A stretch of 64,000 nt of DNA from Polaribacter sp. SA4-10. Lineage in GTDB: Bacteria; Bacteroidota; Bacteroidia; Flavobacteriales; Flavobacteriaceae. The stretch is from positions 1,959,001-2,023,000 of the forward strand of contig NZ_CP019331.1 in NCBI RefSeq assembly GCF_002163835.1, read 5' to 3'. The notes beneath the pieces were generated by a model, which saw only the letters and a list, made by a program, of their open reading frames with translations, made no database searches and was not told the origin of the DNA. This document shows, piece by piece, positions 41,596-51,270 of this stretch (position 1 is its first letter; each line of letters begins with the position of its first letter). The translations under genes were made by a program, and so were the position numbers.

Positions 41596-44568
41596 TTATT
41601 TTCTTATTAAACTAATACTTCCTGTTTTTTCTATTTTTTGACCATTTACATCATTTAAAATCACTCTAAACCAATAGGTGTTTGATGGCACTATTTTACC
41701 CTGATATCTTCCATCCCAACCTTGAGAAGAGGATTCCATTTGGTATAACAAAACTCCAAACCTGTTGTAAATTGAAATTTCTGCAATTGTTAATGAGTCA
41801 CTATTAAATCCATCAATTTTCCAAACATCATTTTCTCCATCTCCATTTGGGGTAAAATACTTTGGAAAAGCTAAAATTGAAAAAGTATATGATGTTGTAC
41901 CACATCCATTTTTGTCTTTAATAAACAAAGTATGCATTCCTGTAGCTATATTTTGAATAAAAGCATTATTATCATAAATACCAAACTCATCATCCAAAGA
42001 AAATTCATAATCACCAATACCTAAATTTAAGGTAAGTACCTCTATTGAATTATTATCAGAATCATCTACAATAATAATATCGTCTTTTGTAATAGTTGGT
42101 TCTTCAGATTCTGTAACGATAATACTTTTTTCTATAGATTGGCACCCTGTTAAAGAGATAGATTTTACCGAATAAATTCCAGGACTAGTTACAGATATCG
42201 CACCTGAGTTTTCTAAAAGCACTTCTCCTTCTCTGTACCATTCATAGATATAATCATTCGATTGTGGGTTTATGGTTGCTAAGGTTACAGAACCAATACT
42301 TTTGCACAAAACATAGGTGTCTTGAGCTAAATCAAATTTTGGCGTTGTAGTATCTAAAGTAATTGTTACAGGAATTCTCTCTGACGAAACACAAGTATCA
42401 TCTATAGCAGCCACATAATAGGTGGTATCAATAGTTAAGTCGGAAACAGTAAAAGTTTCTCCTTCAAACAGAACCGTAGTATCTGTCGCTAAACCTGTAG
42501 CAAACCACTGAACATTTCCCGAAGACGCAATAGCACCTAACTGACCGACACCTACTATTGCACAAATAGGACCACTATTGGTGATGTTAGAGATTGTTGG
42601 AATAGGTGTTACTATTACTGTATTTGTATTTGTTAAATCAGTTTCACAAATGCTATTATCAATATTATTCAGTGTAACTGTGGTATTTACTATTGCGTCA
42701 ACAACTGCTATAACACCATCTCCTGCATTATCCAAGACTAATGTTTCATTAGTAGCTGCACCATTCACCGTATAAGTTACTGTGGCATTGGCTTCCCCTG
42801 TAATTAAAAAAATGGCATCTGTTCCGTAACAAACTGGGCTATTCGAAGATATTGTAGGTATAGCAGGGTTTTCGTTCAAAGACACAGTAACTGTATTTGT
42901 TAGGGTAGCTTTACATGCACCCAAAGTAATATCAATTAATCTAATGGTAGTATCGTTAGTTGCGGCAACCATTACGGTACCTTCCCCAGAGGCGTCTAGA
43001 ATAAGGGTTGGGTTTGTTGTATCGTTATCGATTGTATAGGTTATTGTAGCGTTGGCAGTACCATTGATTATAAAAACTGCATCTTCTCCAGAACAAATTG
43101 AGCTATCAGCTTTTAAGATTGTTATCACTGGATTTGGATTGACTGTTACAGTAGCTGTATTTGTTAGACTAGATGAACAATCACCTGTAGTAATACTGTT
43201 TAGGTTAATGGTGGTATCAACTATAGCATTAACAACTGTTACGATACCCTCTCCTGCTCCATCTAATACAATTGTAGCGTTGTTTGTTCCACCATTGATT
43301 GTATAAGTAACAGTGGCACTTGCTGTTCCTTTAATGTTAAAAAGAGCCTCTTCTCCTTCACAAACAGGACTATTTGGTGCTAATCGTGTTATTACAGACG
43401 CTATTACAGCAACAGCTACAGGCGTTCTAGATATGGAGGCACAAATACCTTCTATACCAGACACATAATAGGTTGTATCTACATTTAATATCGGTGTGGT
43501 AAAGTTGTTTCCTTCGAATTCAGGAGTAGTAGCTGATCTAGAAACATACCAAAAAACTTCTCCAAAATCTGAAGTAGCATTTAAACTTGCAGTTTCTCCA
43601 GCACAAATAGAAGCACTCGTAGTACTTAAAATTTTAGGTATATAAATACTAGTAGTTGCCACAATACTTAAAGCTGGATCCCCCGGAGCGCCATATTCTA
43701 CGACATACCCTTTTGGTTGATAAGAACCAGAAGCATCTCCCGTGTTCGTCAAATCGTTCCAAGAGCCAGTAACCCCAACCCCTGGTGCGGTAATATGTAC
43801 ATAATTCTCACCTCTATTGCCAAAGTTATTAGGCTCTCCACTATTCCAAAAAGCAAAATTTGGAGAACTTCCATTTACACCTCCATTCCAAAAAGTAGTT
43901 CCTTCTTCTGGGCCAGTAACCCATTTCCAAACGTCTGGTGTAGACGCATCAGAACCACCAATCCAACCAGCACCACCAACACGCTCTCCTGCAAACTCAG
44001 CTTCTTCCTGGCTAATTAAAGTTGCTAAATAACCTTGTCTACCATAATATGTTTTTCCCTCAGCTGCTGTTTTTGCAGCAGTCCATGTAATTCCTATACT
44101 TGAAATATATTCATAAAAATGTTCTGTTAAAGGCAAATAATTGACATCGCCAATGGTTAATGAAAAAAATTTTTCATCAGAAATTGTTGTTGCTGTTGAT
44201 ACAAATACGACATCTCTTACTGCCTTTTGTAAATTTGTATATGAAATATCTGAACCACCAGATCCGCTTAAGGTTAATTTACCTTCGGAGGAACTCCAAC
44301 TAGTATTTATAGTTGGATGGAGAGCTAAATCTAAACTTAATTTATCTAAACTTAATTGATAACCAGAGGAAATTTGAATGGAAAAAGATGTAATTCCCAA
44401 ATCATCTGGATCTGTAATAGTAAAACTAGGTGCAATTTTGATTTCACTTCCCAAACAATACGCTTGCCTATCTGTAGCAGTTAAAACAGGTGGAGCATCC
44501 GTTTGCGCATTTGTTTGAAAACACAGAAATAGTAAAAACACTAAAAACAACTTATTATTTCTTTCCAA
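41596..44568 (-). CDS. T9SS type B-sorted cell-surface protein with C-type lectin and Ig-like repeats
   Basis: A 990-aa secreted protein. The signal peptide is about 1-21 (FLVFLLFLCFQTNAQ). A cadherin-like segment covers about 25-150. A C-type lectin domain spans about 150-310 (WTAAKTAAEGKTYYGRQGYL; EPNN; GSWND; GYVVEYG), with EPN and WND motifs that bind calcium and sugars. Ig-like domains follow, with three tandem repeats of about 80 residues (each with VC/IC-GEDAxFxI-G-A-ATVTYT). The C-terminus is the gliding-motility type B sorting domain (FPKYFTPNGDGENDVWKIDG; IYNRFGVLLYQ; GTYWF-like NTYWFRV). Likely an exported adhesin or glycan-binding protein. Confidence 0.92.
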   Translation of the reverse strand: MERNNKLFLVFLLFLCFQTNAQTDAPPVLTATDRQAYCLGSEIKIAPSFTITDPDDLGITSFSIQISSGYQLSLDKLSLDLALHPTINTSWSSSEGKLTLSGSGGSDISYTNLQKAVRDVVFVSTATTISDEKFFSLTIGDVNYLPLTEHFYEYISSIGITWTAAKTAAEGKTYYGRQGYLATLISQEEAEFAGERVGGAGWIGGSDASTPDVWKWVTGPEEGTTFWNGGVNGSSPNFAFWNSGEPNNFGNRGENYVHITAPGVGVTGSWNDLTNTGDASGSYQPKGYVVEYGAPGDPALSIVATTSIYIPKILSTTSASICAGETASLNATSDFGEVFWYVSRSATTPEFEGNNFTTPILNVDTTYYVSGIEGICASISRTPVAVAVIASVITRLAPNSPVCEGEEALFNIKGTASATVTYTINGGTNNATIVLDGAGEGIVTVVNAIVDTTINLNSITTGDCSSSLTNTATVTVNPNPVITILKADSSICSGEDAVFIINGTANATITYTIDNDTTNPTLILDASGEGTVMVAATNDTTIRLIDITLGACKATLTNTVTVSLNENPAIPTISSNSPVCYGTDAIFLITGEANATVTYTVNGAATNETLVLDNAGDGVIAVVDAIVNTTVTLNNIDNSICETDLTNTNTVIVTPIPTISNITNSGPICAIVGVGQLGAIASSGNVQWFATGLATDTTVLFEGETFTVSDLTIDTTYYVAAIDDTCVSSERIPVTITLDTTTPKFDLAQDTYVLCKSIGSVTLATINPQSNDYIYEWYREGEVLLENSGAISVTSPGIYSVKSISLTGCQSIEKSIIVTESEEPTITKDDIIIVDDSDNNSIEVLTLNLGIGDYEFSLDDEFGIYDNNAFIQNIATGMHTLFIKDKNGCGTTSYTFSILAFPKYFTPNGDGENDVWKIDGFNSDSLTIAEISIYNRFGVLLYQMESSSQGWDGRYQGKIVPSNTYWFRVILNDVNGQKIEKTGSISLIRK

Positions 44569-44673
44569 GATTTATTGATTTTAAAAGCTTACTTTAAAAG
44601 CTTGTTCTTATTTTTGTAACAAAGCACAATTTAATACATCATTTTTAAAAAAACTACACAATAAATATTAATT

Positions 44674-45102
44674 ATGAAATCTAATAAAATAACTACAGTT
44701 TGGACACAAAAAGAACAATTTGAATCTAATAACCCAAGTGGACATAAATTAACCATGTTTTCTGCTGCAGATGAAGAAAATAAAGATACTGTTGGTTTTG
44801 GACCAAAAGCATTAATGTTATCTTCTTTAGCCGGTTGTTCTGGTCTAGATGTTGTTTCTTTATTGAAGAAAATGCGTGCGGAAGTTGATGAATTCAAAAT
44901 TGAAGTAACAGCAGAGTTAACAGAAGAACATCCAAAATTTTACAACAAAGTAAAAGTTGATTATCATTTTACAGGAAGTGATTTAAAAGAAGACAAAATA
45001 AAAAAGGTAGTAGACTTATCTGTTGATAAATACTGTGGTGTAATGGAAATGTTTCGTCAATTTGCTGATGTGAAAACTGAAATTTTCTTACACAAGATAT
45101 AA
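44674..45102 (+). CDS. OsmC-family protein
   Basis: A 142-aa protein. GFGPKALMLSSLAGCSGLDV and VDKYCGVMEMFRQF hold the two redox Cys residues of the OsmC/Ohr family, which reduce organic hydroperoxides as homodimers in the cytoplasm. Divergent from the T9SS protein gene. TATTTTTG at 44,609-44,616, about 58 nt upstream of the ATG, could be its -7 promoter element. RecJ follows after 33 nt. Confidence 0.9.
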   Translation: MKSNKITTVWTQKEQFESNNPSGHKLTMFSAADEENKDTVGFGPKALMLSSLAGCSGLDVVSLLKKMRAEVDEFKIEVTAELTEEHPKFYNKVKVDYHFTGSDLKEDKIKKVVDLSVDKYCGVMEMFRQFADVKTEIFLHKI

Positions 45103-45135
45103 TTTATGTACCTTATGTTGAAAAAATAAATTGCT

Positions 45136-46821
45136 ATGCGCTGGACATCAAAGCCACAACCCGAAAAAGAAAAAATAAATAAATTAGCCAAAGAATTACA
45201 AGTTGATACAACGATTGCAAAAATATTGTGTCAACGAAATATTGAAACTTTTGAAGAGGCTAAAAAGTATTTTCGCCCAAGTTTAGAAGATATTCATAAT
45301 CCTTTTTTAATGAAAGATATGGATATTGCTGTTGCAAGAATAGAAACTGCAATTGCTAACAATGAAAATATTTTAGTTTTTGGCGATTATGATGTTGATG
45401 GAACTACGGCAGTTTCTTTAGTTTCTTCCTATTTAAAAACGATAACTCCAAATATTGCAACGTATATACCTGATAGATATGCAGAGGGTTATGGTGTTTC
45501 TTATATGGGAATTGATTTTGCTCAAGACAATGATTTCTCTTTAATTATTGCCTTAGATTGTGGTACAAAAGCCATTGAAAAGGTTGATTATGCAAAAGAA
45601 AAAAATATCGATTTTATTATTTGCGATCATCATAAACCCGGAAAAGAAATTCCAAAAGCAGTTGCAGTTTTAAATGCAAAACAAGAAGATTGTAATTATC
45701 CTTTTGATGAGCTTTGTGGTTGCGGAGTTGGTTTTAAATTGATTCAAGCTTTAGGTGTTTCTAGAAATCAAACTATTGAAGATTTTCTACCTTATTTAGA
45801 TTTGGTGGCTACTGCAATTGCTGCAGATATTGTACCAATGAATGGAGAAAATAGAGCACTTGCTTATTTTGGATTGCAAGTAATTAATCAAAATCCTAGA
45901 AACGGAATTAAAGCCATTATTCATCAAACTAAAAAAACTGAACTTACAATTACAGATGTTGTTTTTATAATTGCACCAAGAATTAATGCTGCAGGAAGAA
46001 TGAAACACGGTAATTATGCTGTAGAATTATTAACAGAAATGGATTTTGATTCGGCAATTGAATTTGCTGCTGCCATAGAAATTTTTAATGCAGACAGAAA
46101 AGATTTAGATAAAAAAATAACAGACGAAGCTATTATTCAAATTATTGATAATGAAGAAGAAAATAGATTTACATCTGTAGTTTACCAAGAAGATTGGCAC
46201 AAAGGGGTAATTGGTATTGTTGCTTCTAGATTGATAGAAAACTACTACAGACCAACTTTAGTTTTTACAAAAAGTGGCGATAAATTAGCTGCTTCTGCGC
46301 GTTCTGTAAAAGGTTTTGATGTGTATGATGCTTTGTTAGCATGTGAGGAGTTTATAGAACAATTTGGCGGACATAAATATGCTGCTGGTTTAACTTTGCT
46401 ACCAGAAAACTACGAAAATTTTAAAAACAAGTTTGAAGAAGTTGTCAAAAAAACAATTGATAAAGAATTATTAACTCCAGAAATTTCTGTGGATGCAGAA
46501 ATTGAATTGTCTGAAATTACACCCAAATTTTTTAGAATCATTCAGCAAATGGCGCCTTTTGGTCCAATGAATATGAAACCTACTTTTAAATCTACCTGTG
46601 TTAGAGATAATGGTTATGGCAAACAAGTTGGTGCAGATAAAACACATTTAAAACTAAATGTTTTTCAAGGTGATAACAAAAAAACTTACAATGCAATTGG
46701 GTTTAATTTGGGTGATAAAATGGCCTTTGTACAAAACGATTTTGATATTGTCTATGCCTTAGATGAAAACGAATGGAATGGTTATAAAACTGTACAGTTA
46801 TTGTTGAAGGATTTGAAGTAA
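45136..46821 (+). CDS. recJ: single-stranded-DNA-specific exonuclease RecJ
   Basis: A 561-aa protein. The DHH phosphoesterase motifs are intact: FGDYDVDGTTAVSLVSSY, ALDCGTKA and FIICDHHKPGKEIP (DHH), followed by CGCGVGFKL. The DHHA1 domain has GVIGIVASRLIENYYRPT, SARSVKGFDVYDAL and GGHKYAAGLTL, and a C-terminal OB domain follows. It is a 5'-3' exonuclease on single-stranded DNA used in recombination and repair. Downstream, 46,822-46,980 is AT-rich with a loose inverted repeat (TTATTTGAT / ATCAAATA) that may act as terminator. Confidence 0.95.
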   Translation: MRWTSKPQPEKEKINKLAKELQVDTTIAKILCQRNIETFEEAKKYFRPSLEDIHNPFLMKDMDIAVARIETAIANNENILVFGDYDVDGTTAVSLVSSYLKTITPNIATYIPDRYAEGYGVSYMGIDFAQDNDFSLIIALDCGTKAIEKVDYAKEKNIDFIICDHHKPGKEIPKAVAVLNAKQEDCNYPFDELCGCGVGFKLIQALGVSRNQTIEDFLPYLDLVATAIAADIVPMNGENRALAYFGLQVINQNPRNGIKAIIHQTKKTELTITDVVFIIAPRINAAGRMKHGNYAVELLTEMDFDSAIEFAAAIEIFNADRKDLDKKITDEAIIQIIDNEEENRFTSVVYQEDWHKGVIGIVASRLIENYYRPTLVFTKSGDKLAASARSVKGFDVYDALLACEEFIEQFGGHKYAAGLTLLPENYENFKNKFEEVVKKTIDKELLTPEISVDAEIELSEITPKFFRIIQQMAPFGPMNMKPTFKSTCVRDNGYGKQVGADKTHLKLNVFQGDNKKTYNAIGFNLGDKMAFVQNDFDIVYALDENEWNGYKTVQLLLKDLK

Positions 46822-47055
46822 ATGCTTATTTGATCATAATAATATATTATATATAACTAATTATCAAATACTTAAATTTAAATAATTATTAATTACCAAA
46901 TAAGATAAATCAATTGTTCTTATTTGACTATATATTACAAATAGAATTAATTAATTTACTTTAAAATGAAATCTTTAATGCAGGTCATTCCGAAAGAGAG
47001 AAGAATGAACGACGAGGAATCTCATTAATTAGGTAGAGTTTAATTACTTTTAATA

Positions 47056-47355
47056 ATGTTTAAAAACTATTATGTCTATATAATTACAAATGAAAACAAA
47101 ACTGTTTTATACATAGGAGTTACAAACGATATTCAAAAAAGACTTTCCCAACATTATTTTGATAGTCAGAATGCTAAAAAATCATTTGCTGGAAAATACA
47201 ATTGCTTTTACTTGCTATATTATGAAGTTTTTGAAGATATTAATATAGCAATTCAAAGAGAAAAGCAATTAAAAGGTTGGAGAAGAGAAAAGAAAAATAA
47301 ACTTATTTCTGATTTTAATGCAAATTGGGAGTTTTTGAATAATGATATATTCTAG
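47056..47355 (+). CDS. small GIY-YIG nuclease (intact)
   Basis: A 99-aa single-domain protein. YYVYI (residues 5-9) and LYIGVTND (18-25) form the GIY-YIG motif; Arg29 and Glu69 (in AIQREKQLKGWRREKK) are at the positions of the catalytic Arg and metal-binding Glu. Family members cut DNA using one metal ion; these short stand-alone forms (UvrC-N-like) are otherwise uncharacterised. It lies inside a family B repeat array, between a left arm and several palindromic copies, which suggests that it acts on those repeats. Confidence 0.88.
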   Translation: MFKNYYVYIITNENKTVLYIGVTNDIQKRLSQHYFDSQNAKKSFAGKYNCFYLLYYEVFEDINIAIQREKQLKGWRREKKNKLISDFNANWEFLNNDIF

Positions 47356-47888
47356 TTACAATGTCATTTCGACAGAGAGAAGAATGAACGACGAGGAACC
47401 TCAATATTAGATTCTTTTGTATACTTCTTTAAAGATGACATTAGAACCTAAAAGAGATTCCTCAATCGCTTAAAAAAGCTCATTTCGGAATGACATTCTT
47501 ACTTTTTAATGATATTAAAAAGTTATTATAAAAAAATGATATATTCTAGTTACAATGTCATTCCGACAGAGAGAAGAATGAACGACGAGGAATCTAAATA
47601 TTAGACTCTTTTGTATTACTTCTTTCAGGATGACATTAGAACCTAAAAGAGATTCCTCAATCGCTTAAAAAAGCTCATTTCGGAATGACATTCTTACTTT
47701 TTAATGATATTAAAAAGTTATTATAAAAAAATGATATATTCTAGTTACAATGTCATTTCGACAGAGAGAAGAAAGAACGACGAGGAATCTAAATATTAGA
47801 TTCTTTTGTATACTTCTTTCAGGATGATATTAGAACTTAAAAGAGATTTCTCAATCGCTTAAAAAAGCTCATTTCGGAATGCCATTCT
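47342..47888 (+). repeat. three tandem copies of a ~195-bp palindromic unit
   Basis: Copies are at 47,342-47,535, 47,536-47,730 and 47,731-47,888 (third truncated at the right arm). Shared landmarks are ATGATATATTCTAGTTACAA at each start and CGCTTAAAAAAGCTCATTTC near each end. The first copy overlaps the last codons of the GIY-YIG gene. Confidence 0.85.
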
Positions 47889-47897
47889 GAGTTCCAA

Positions 47898-47932
47898 TTT
47901 ATGATTTAGAATTAATGATTTAGAATTTATTG
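47898..47932. repeat. 14-bp short tandem repeat
   Basis: ATGATTTAGAATTA is followed directly by ATGATTTAGAATTT (47,901-47,928). The rest of the 47,933-48,066 spacer shows no further structure. Confidence 0.6.
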
Positions 47933-48066
47933 GTTTTATAAAAATGAAAATAACTAGCAAAAAAGTTTAGCCCTGATTGAAATGGCATCCTTTTTATTTT
48001 TCATAAAAAGATACAGTGGAAAGCAGGAAATAGCTTCTAAAAATAATTTTTACAGAAAAGAGAAGT

Positions 48067-50472
48067 CTAACTCTCCATAGAAAGTAAAACCATTCTCAGC
48101 TCCATAAAAGTAAAACTTTTGTCAACTTTTTCTTTGAGTTCTGTTAAGTTTTTGAACTTCGTTTCTTCAATTGCTTTAATAATTTTTTTGCACTTATTAA
48201 TTGGTATTAATTCCAAAATATCTACGTCGCCAGAAGGAATATAACTTGCCAAATGACTTTCTATAGTTCCTGCGGTTAAGCTGCGTTCTTTGGCAATTTC
48301 TTTTACTGAAAGCCCCGTTTTAAACAACTCTAAAGAAATTTGTTTTGTTGGTTTTTTGTCTTCCTTTTTTTGTTCGTTGAATTTATTAATTCCGTTTTCT
48401 TTGCAATACGTTTCTATAGCTTCTAAAATTTCTTCACCATATTTAGAAACTCTAATTTTACCCATTCCAATAATTTTTAACAAGGCAGATTCAGTTCTTG
48501 GAAGCACATCACACATAGCATATAAGGTCTCTTGTGTAAATATTTGAAAATGCGGAATCTTTTCTGCTTTAGAAATTTCGTCTCTTAATTCACGTAGTTT
48601 TATTGCTAAAATAGGATCTCGTTTAGAAGACACTTTCTTCTTTTTAGTAGGTTCTGATTTTTGTAAAACTGCTTTTGCTCTTACTTCTAAATATTCTTGA
48701 ACTTTAAACCCTGAAGTCATTTTTTGAAGTGCAAATAATTTTTCTAATAACTTTTCTTGAAGTGAATCAAACTGTTTTGAAAAATCTTTTTTTACCGCTT
48801 TATTATCTGTGGAAAATGAAATAGCATTTAAAGGTTTTAGAATATTACCTTTTGTTTGTGTTACAAAATAAGCTACAGCTTTTATAAAGCGTTCCTGAAT
48901 TTGAGAGCTATTTTCAGGTAACACATTGTCTTCAGAAATTTGGATAAGTTGATTTTTAAATCCGTTTGAAACTTTCATTAAAGCTACAATTCCATCATCT
49001 TTTATGGTTTGTAAATGATCAATAACATCACCCTTAATACTTGTTTTATTTTTGTAAAAAATATCAATTAAACGACTTGTTGGATATAAAAACGGTTGAC
49101 AATCAAATAATTCTGAAATCAAATTTAATTGAAAATGTTTTTCAGATTCATTTAAAATAGATTCATCAGGATGGTTTTCTTCTACACTTTCATTAAAAAC
49201 ACTTACAGTTCTATCGTTAATAATTGCACTGCTAGTAATTGGTGTTTTTAAAACCAACCCTTCTAAAGATGTACATCTACTTAACGCAACATAGGTTTGC
49301 CCGTGTGCAAAAGACGCTTCTGCATCAATCACCGCTTTTTCAAAAGTTAAACCCTGACTTTTATGAATGGTAATTGCCCATGCCAATCGCAAAGGGATTT
49401 GCTTAAAAGAACCAATAATATCTTCTTTAATCTCTTTAGTTTCTTCATTGATGGAGTAATTTACATTATCCCACATTTCTCTTTCAGTGACTATTTCGTC
49501 AATTTCATTTGGACATTGAACGGTTACACTTTCTCTAGAAATATCAGTAACAATTCCTATTTTTCCGTTAAAATATCTTTTTTCTGGTGAGGAATCATTC
49601 TTGATAAACATTACTTGAGCGCCCACTTTTAATTCTAACTTTTCATCATTTGGGAAAGCGTTTTCATTGAACTTCCCAGAAACTTCAGCTTGAAAAAAAC
49701 TACTTCTATTTTTTAATTTATTCAACTCAGAATCGTTGATTAAAGTTGCTCTTTTATTATGTGTTGTTAACGTAATATACCCTTCTTCTTTACTTGGAGA
49801 AAAGTTAGGATTGTAGCGTTCATTTAAAATTTTAGCAGAGACATCTGATAAATTATCGTTTCTAATTTCATTTAAAATTTTAATGAAATTCGCATTTTTC
49901 TGACGATAAATATGTTTCAATTCTATAGAAACTACATTTGCTTCTTGATACGCCTTAGAACTAAAAAAGTACACTGTATTGTAGTGTTGTTGTAGTAAAT
50001 TCCATTCATTTGGTCTCACAACGGGTGCTAATTGTTGCAAATCTCCAATCATTAAAACTTGTGCGCCACCAAATACTTTATTTCTGTTTTTATAACGACG
50101 CATTACTTGATCTATACCATCTAATAAATCTGCACGCACCATAGAAATTTCATCAATAATTACTAAATCTAAAGATTTTATAATATCGATTTTTGTCTTA
50201 CTAAACTTACGTTGTGCATTGGAGGTATTGGCTATCTGATCTGGCAAAATTGGCCCAAAAGGCATTTGAAAAAACGAATGAATTGTAACTCCTTTTGCAT
50301 TAATTGCCGCAACACCTGTAGGTGCCACAATAACCATTCTTTTTAAAGACTCTTTTTTAATTTGATGTAAAAAAGTAGTTTTTCCTGTACCTGCTTTTCC
50401 TGTGACAAAGATATTTCTATCTGTTTTATCAATAAATTGTAAGGCAAGTTCTAATTCAGGATTTTTAGGCAT
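48067..50472 (-). CDS. PIF1-like helicase with HRDC and HTH domains
   Basis: An 801-aa protein; the ATG at 50,472 (MPKNPELELALQFIDKTDRN) is chosen. The SF1 core has Walker A GKAGTGKTTF (about 24-33), VIIDEISMVR (motif II), and RLAWAITIHKSQGLTFEKAV with ALSRCTSLEGLVL (motifs V/VI), as in PIF1/RecD2-type 5'-3' helicases. A HRDC domain lies near residues 620-700 (LRELRDEISKAEKIPHFQIF; LLKIIGMGKIRVSKYG). A HTH_40-type domain follows (LELFKTGLSVKEIAKERSLT). Likely a DNA repair or replication helicase that resolves difficult structures. Confidence 0.9.
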   Translation of the reverse strand: MPKNPELELALQFIDKTDRNIFVTGKAGTGKTTFLHQIKKESLKRMVIVAPTGVAAINAKGVTIHSFFQMPFGPILPDQIANTSNAQRKFSKTKIDIIKSLDLVIIDEISMVRADLLDGIDQVMRRYKNRNKVFGGAQVLMIGDLQQLAPVVRPNEWNLLQQHYNTVYFFSSKAYQEANVVSIELKHIYRQKNANFIKILNEIRNDNLSDVSAKILNERYNPNFSPSKEEGYITLTTHNKRATLINDSELNKLKNRSSFFQAEVSGKFNENAFPNDEKLELKVGAQVMFIKNDSSPEKRYFNGKIGIVTDISRESVTVQCPNEIDEIVTEREMWDNVNYSINEETKEIKEDIIGSFKQIPLRLAWAITIHKSQGLTFEKAVIDAEASFAHGQTYVALSRCTSLEGLVLKTPITSSAIINDRTVSVFNESVEENHPDESILNESEKHFQLNLISELFDCQPFLYPTSRLIDIFYKNKTSIKGDVIDHLQTIKDDGIVALMKVSNGFKNQLIQISEDNVLPENSSQIQERFIKAVAYFVTQTKGNILKPLNAISFSTDNKAVKKDFSKQFDSLQEKLLEKLFALQKMTSGFKVQEYLEVRAKAVLQKSEPTKKKKVSSKRDPILAIKLRELRDEISKAEKIPHFQIFTQETLYAMCDVLPRTESALLKIIGMGKIRVSKYGEEILEAIETYCKENGINKFNEQKKEDKKPTKQISLELFKTGLSVKEIAKERSLTAGTIESHLASYIPSGDVDILELIPINKCKKIIKAIEETKFKNLTELKEKVDKSFTFMELRMVLLSMES

Positions 50473-50650
50473 TATAGCTTTTCGATGCAAGGTAAACAAT
50501 CATAAATAACTTCATAAAAAATAGTGCTAAAAATGAGTAAAGTTATTTAATATTTATCTGTTTTTACCGAATCTATAGCTGTCAGACTGCTGTCGTATGC
50601 GTGTCATATTCCCTACCTATTGGTAGCATCGCAATAGAAAAGTGAATCCT

Positions 50651-50658
50651 TATCTTTG
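50651..50658 (+). promoter_or_regulatory. -7 promoter element (TATCTTTG) upstream of the XRE gene
   Basis: TATCTTTG fits TAnnTTTG exactly and lies 24 nt before the ATG at 50,683. No TTTG at the expected -33 distance is obvious. Confidence 0.5.
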
Positions 50659-50682
50659 TCTAGTAAATAATATGGAAAAAGT

Positions 50683-51141
50683 ATGACGCCGACAACTATA
50701 AATTTAAGAGACCTTAAAAAAATGAGATTGCAACGCCATTGGTCACAGGAGCAATTAGCAGAAATGAGCGGATTAAGTATCAGAACTATTCAACGGATTG
50801 AAAATGGTGAAAATGCAGGTTTAGAATCTTTAAAATCTTTAGCAGCTGTTTTTGAAATAGATATTATTGATTCCGATAAAAAGAAAGAAATAGCACAAAT
50901 TAGAACCGAAGAAGCATACATTCAAAATATAAAAGGATTTTATAAACTTCTTGCCATCGCAATTTTAAGTTTAATAGCTCCTGTTATCCTTGCAATTAAT
51001 GATGCCTCAAATTGGGGTGTCTTTTTCTGGCTACTCCTTTCTTGGATCGTAATCATAGGAATTTATTCTCTAAATGTTTTTGATTTCCTTGGAGATGAGT
51101 GGAAACAAAAATTAATTAATAAGAAATTCAAAAAAGAATAA
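50683..51141 (+). CDS. XRE-family regulator fused to a two-helix membrane domain
   Basis: A 152-aa protein. Residues about 8-65 form a Cro/CI-type HTH (MRLQRHWSQEQLAEMSGLSI; RTIQRIENGENAGLESL). Residues about 85-105 and 110-130 are transmembrane helices (FYKLLAIAILSLIAPVILAI; VFFWLLLSWIVIIGIYSL), giving the HTH-plus-2TM architecture common in Flavobacteriaceae. It is probably a membrane-tethered repressor acting locally; the target is unknown. Divergent from the helicase. Confidence 0.88.
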   Translation: MTPTTINLRDLKKMRLQRHWSQEQLAEMSGLSIRTIQRIENGENAGLESLKSLAAVFEIDIIDSDKKKEIAQIRTEEAYIQNIKGFYKLLAIAILSLIAPVILAINDASNWGVFFWLLLSWIVIIGIYSLNVFDFLGDEWKQKLINKKFKKE

Positions 51142-51270
51142 CAAAAAAACCAGGGAAAATTTCAGCGTTTAGATACCTCTTCAACAAAACTCTGCTTTAG
51201 TTTGCAATCAAGTTTCTATCAATCTGTAAATTTCTTCGACGCTCTGAAAAGTAAGTACCTGAGATTACTC

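Larger units (their letters stand above)
46984..47890 (+). mobile_element. family B array: GIY-YIG gene with three short palindromic element copies
   Basis: A left arm (GTCATTCCGAAAGAGAGAAG ... GACGAGGAATCTC, 46,984-47,023) precedes an intact GIY-YIG gene. Three direct units of about 195 bp follow, starting at 47,342, 47,536 and 47,731. Each has a left arm (AATGTCATTYCGACAGAGAG ... GACGAGGAA) and a right arm (AAGAGATTCCTCAATCGC ... ATTTCGGAATGACATTC), which are imperfect inverted copies. Sequence between copies is nearly identical. The arms differ from family A but share the TGTCANTNCGA tip. Confidence 0.8.
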
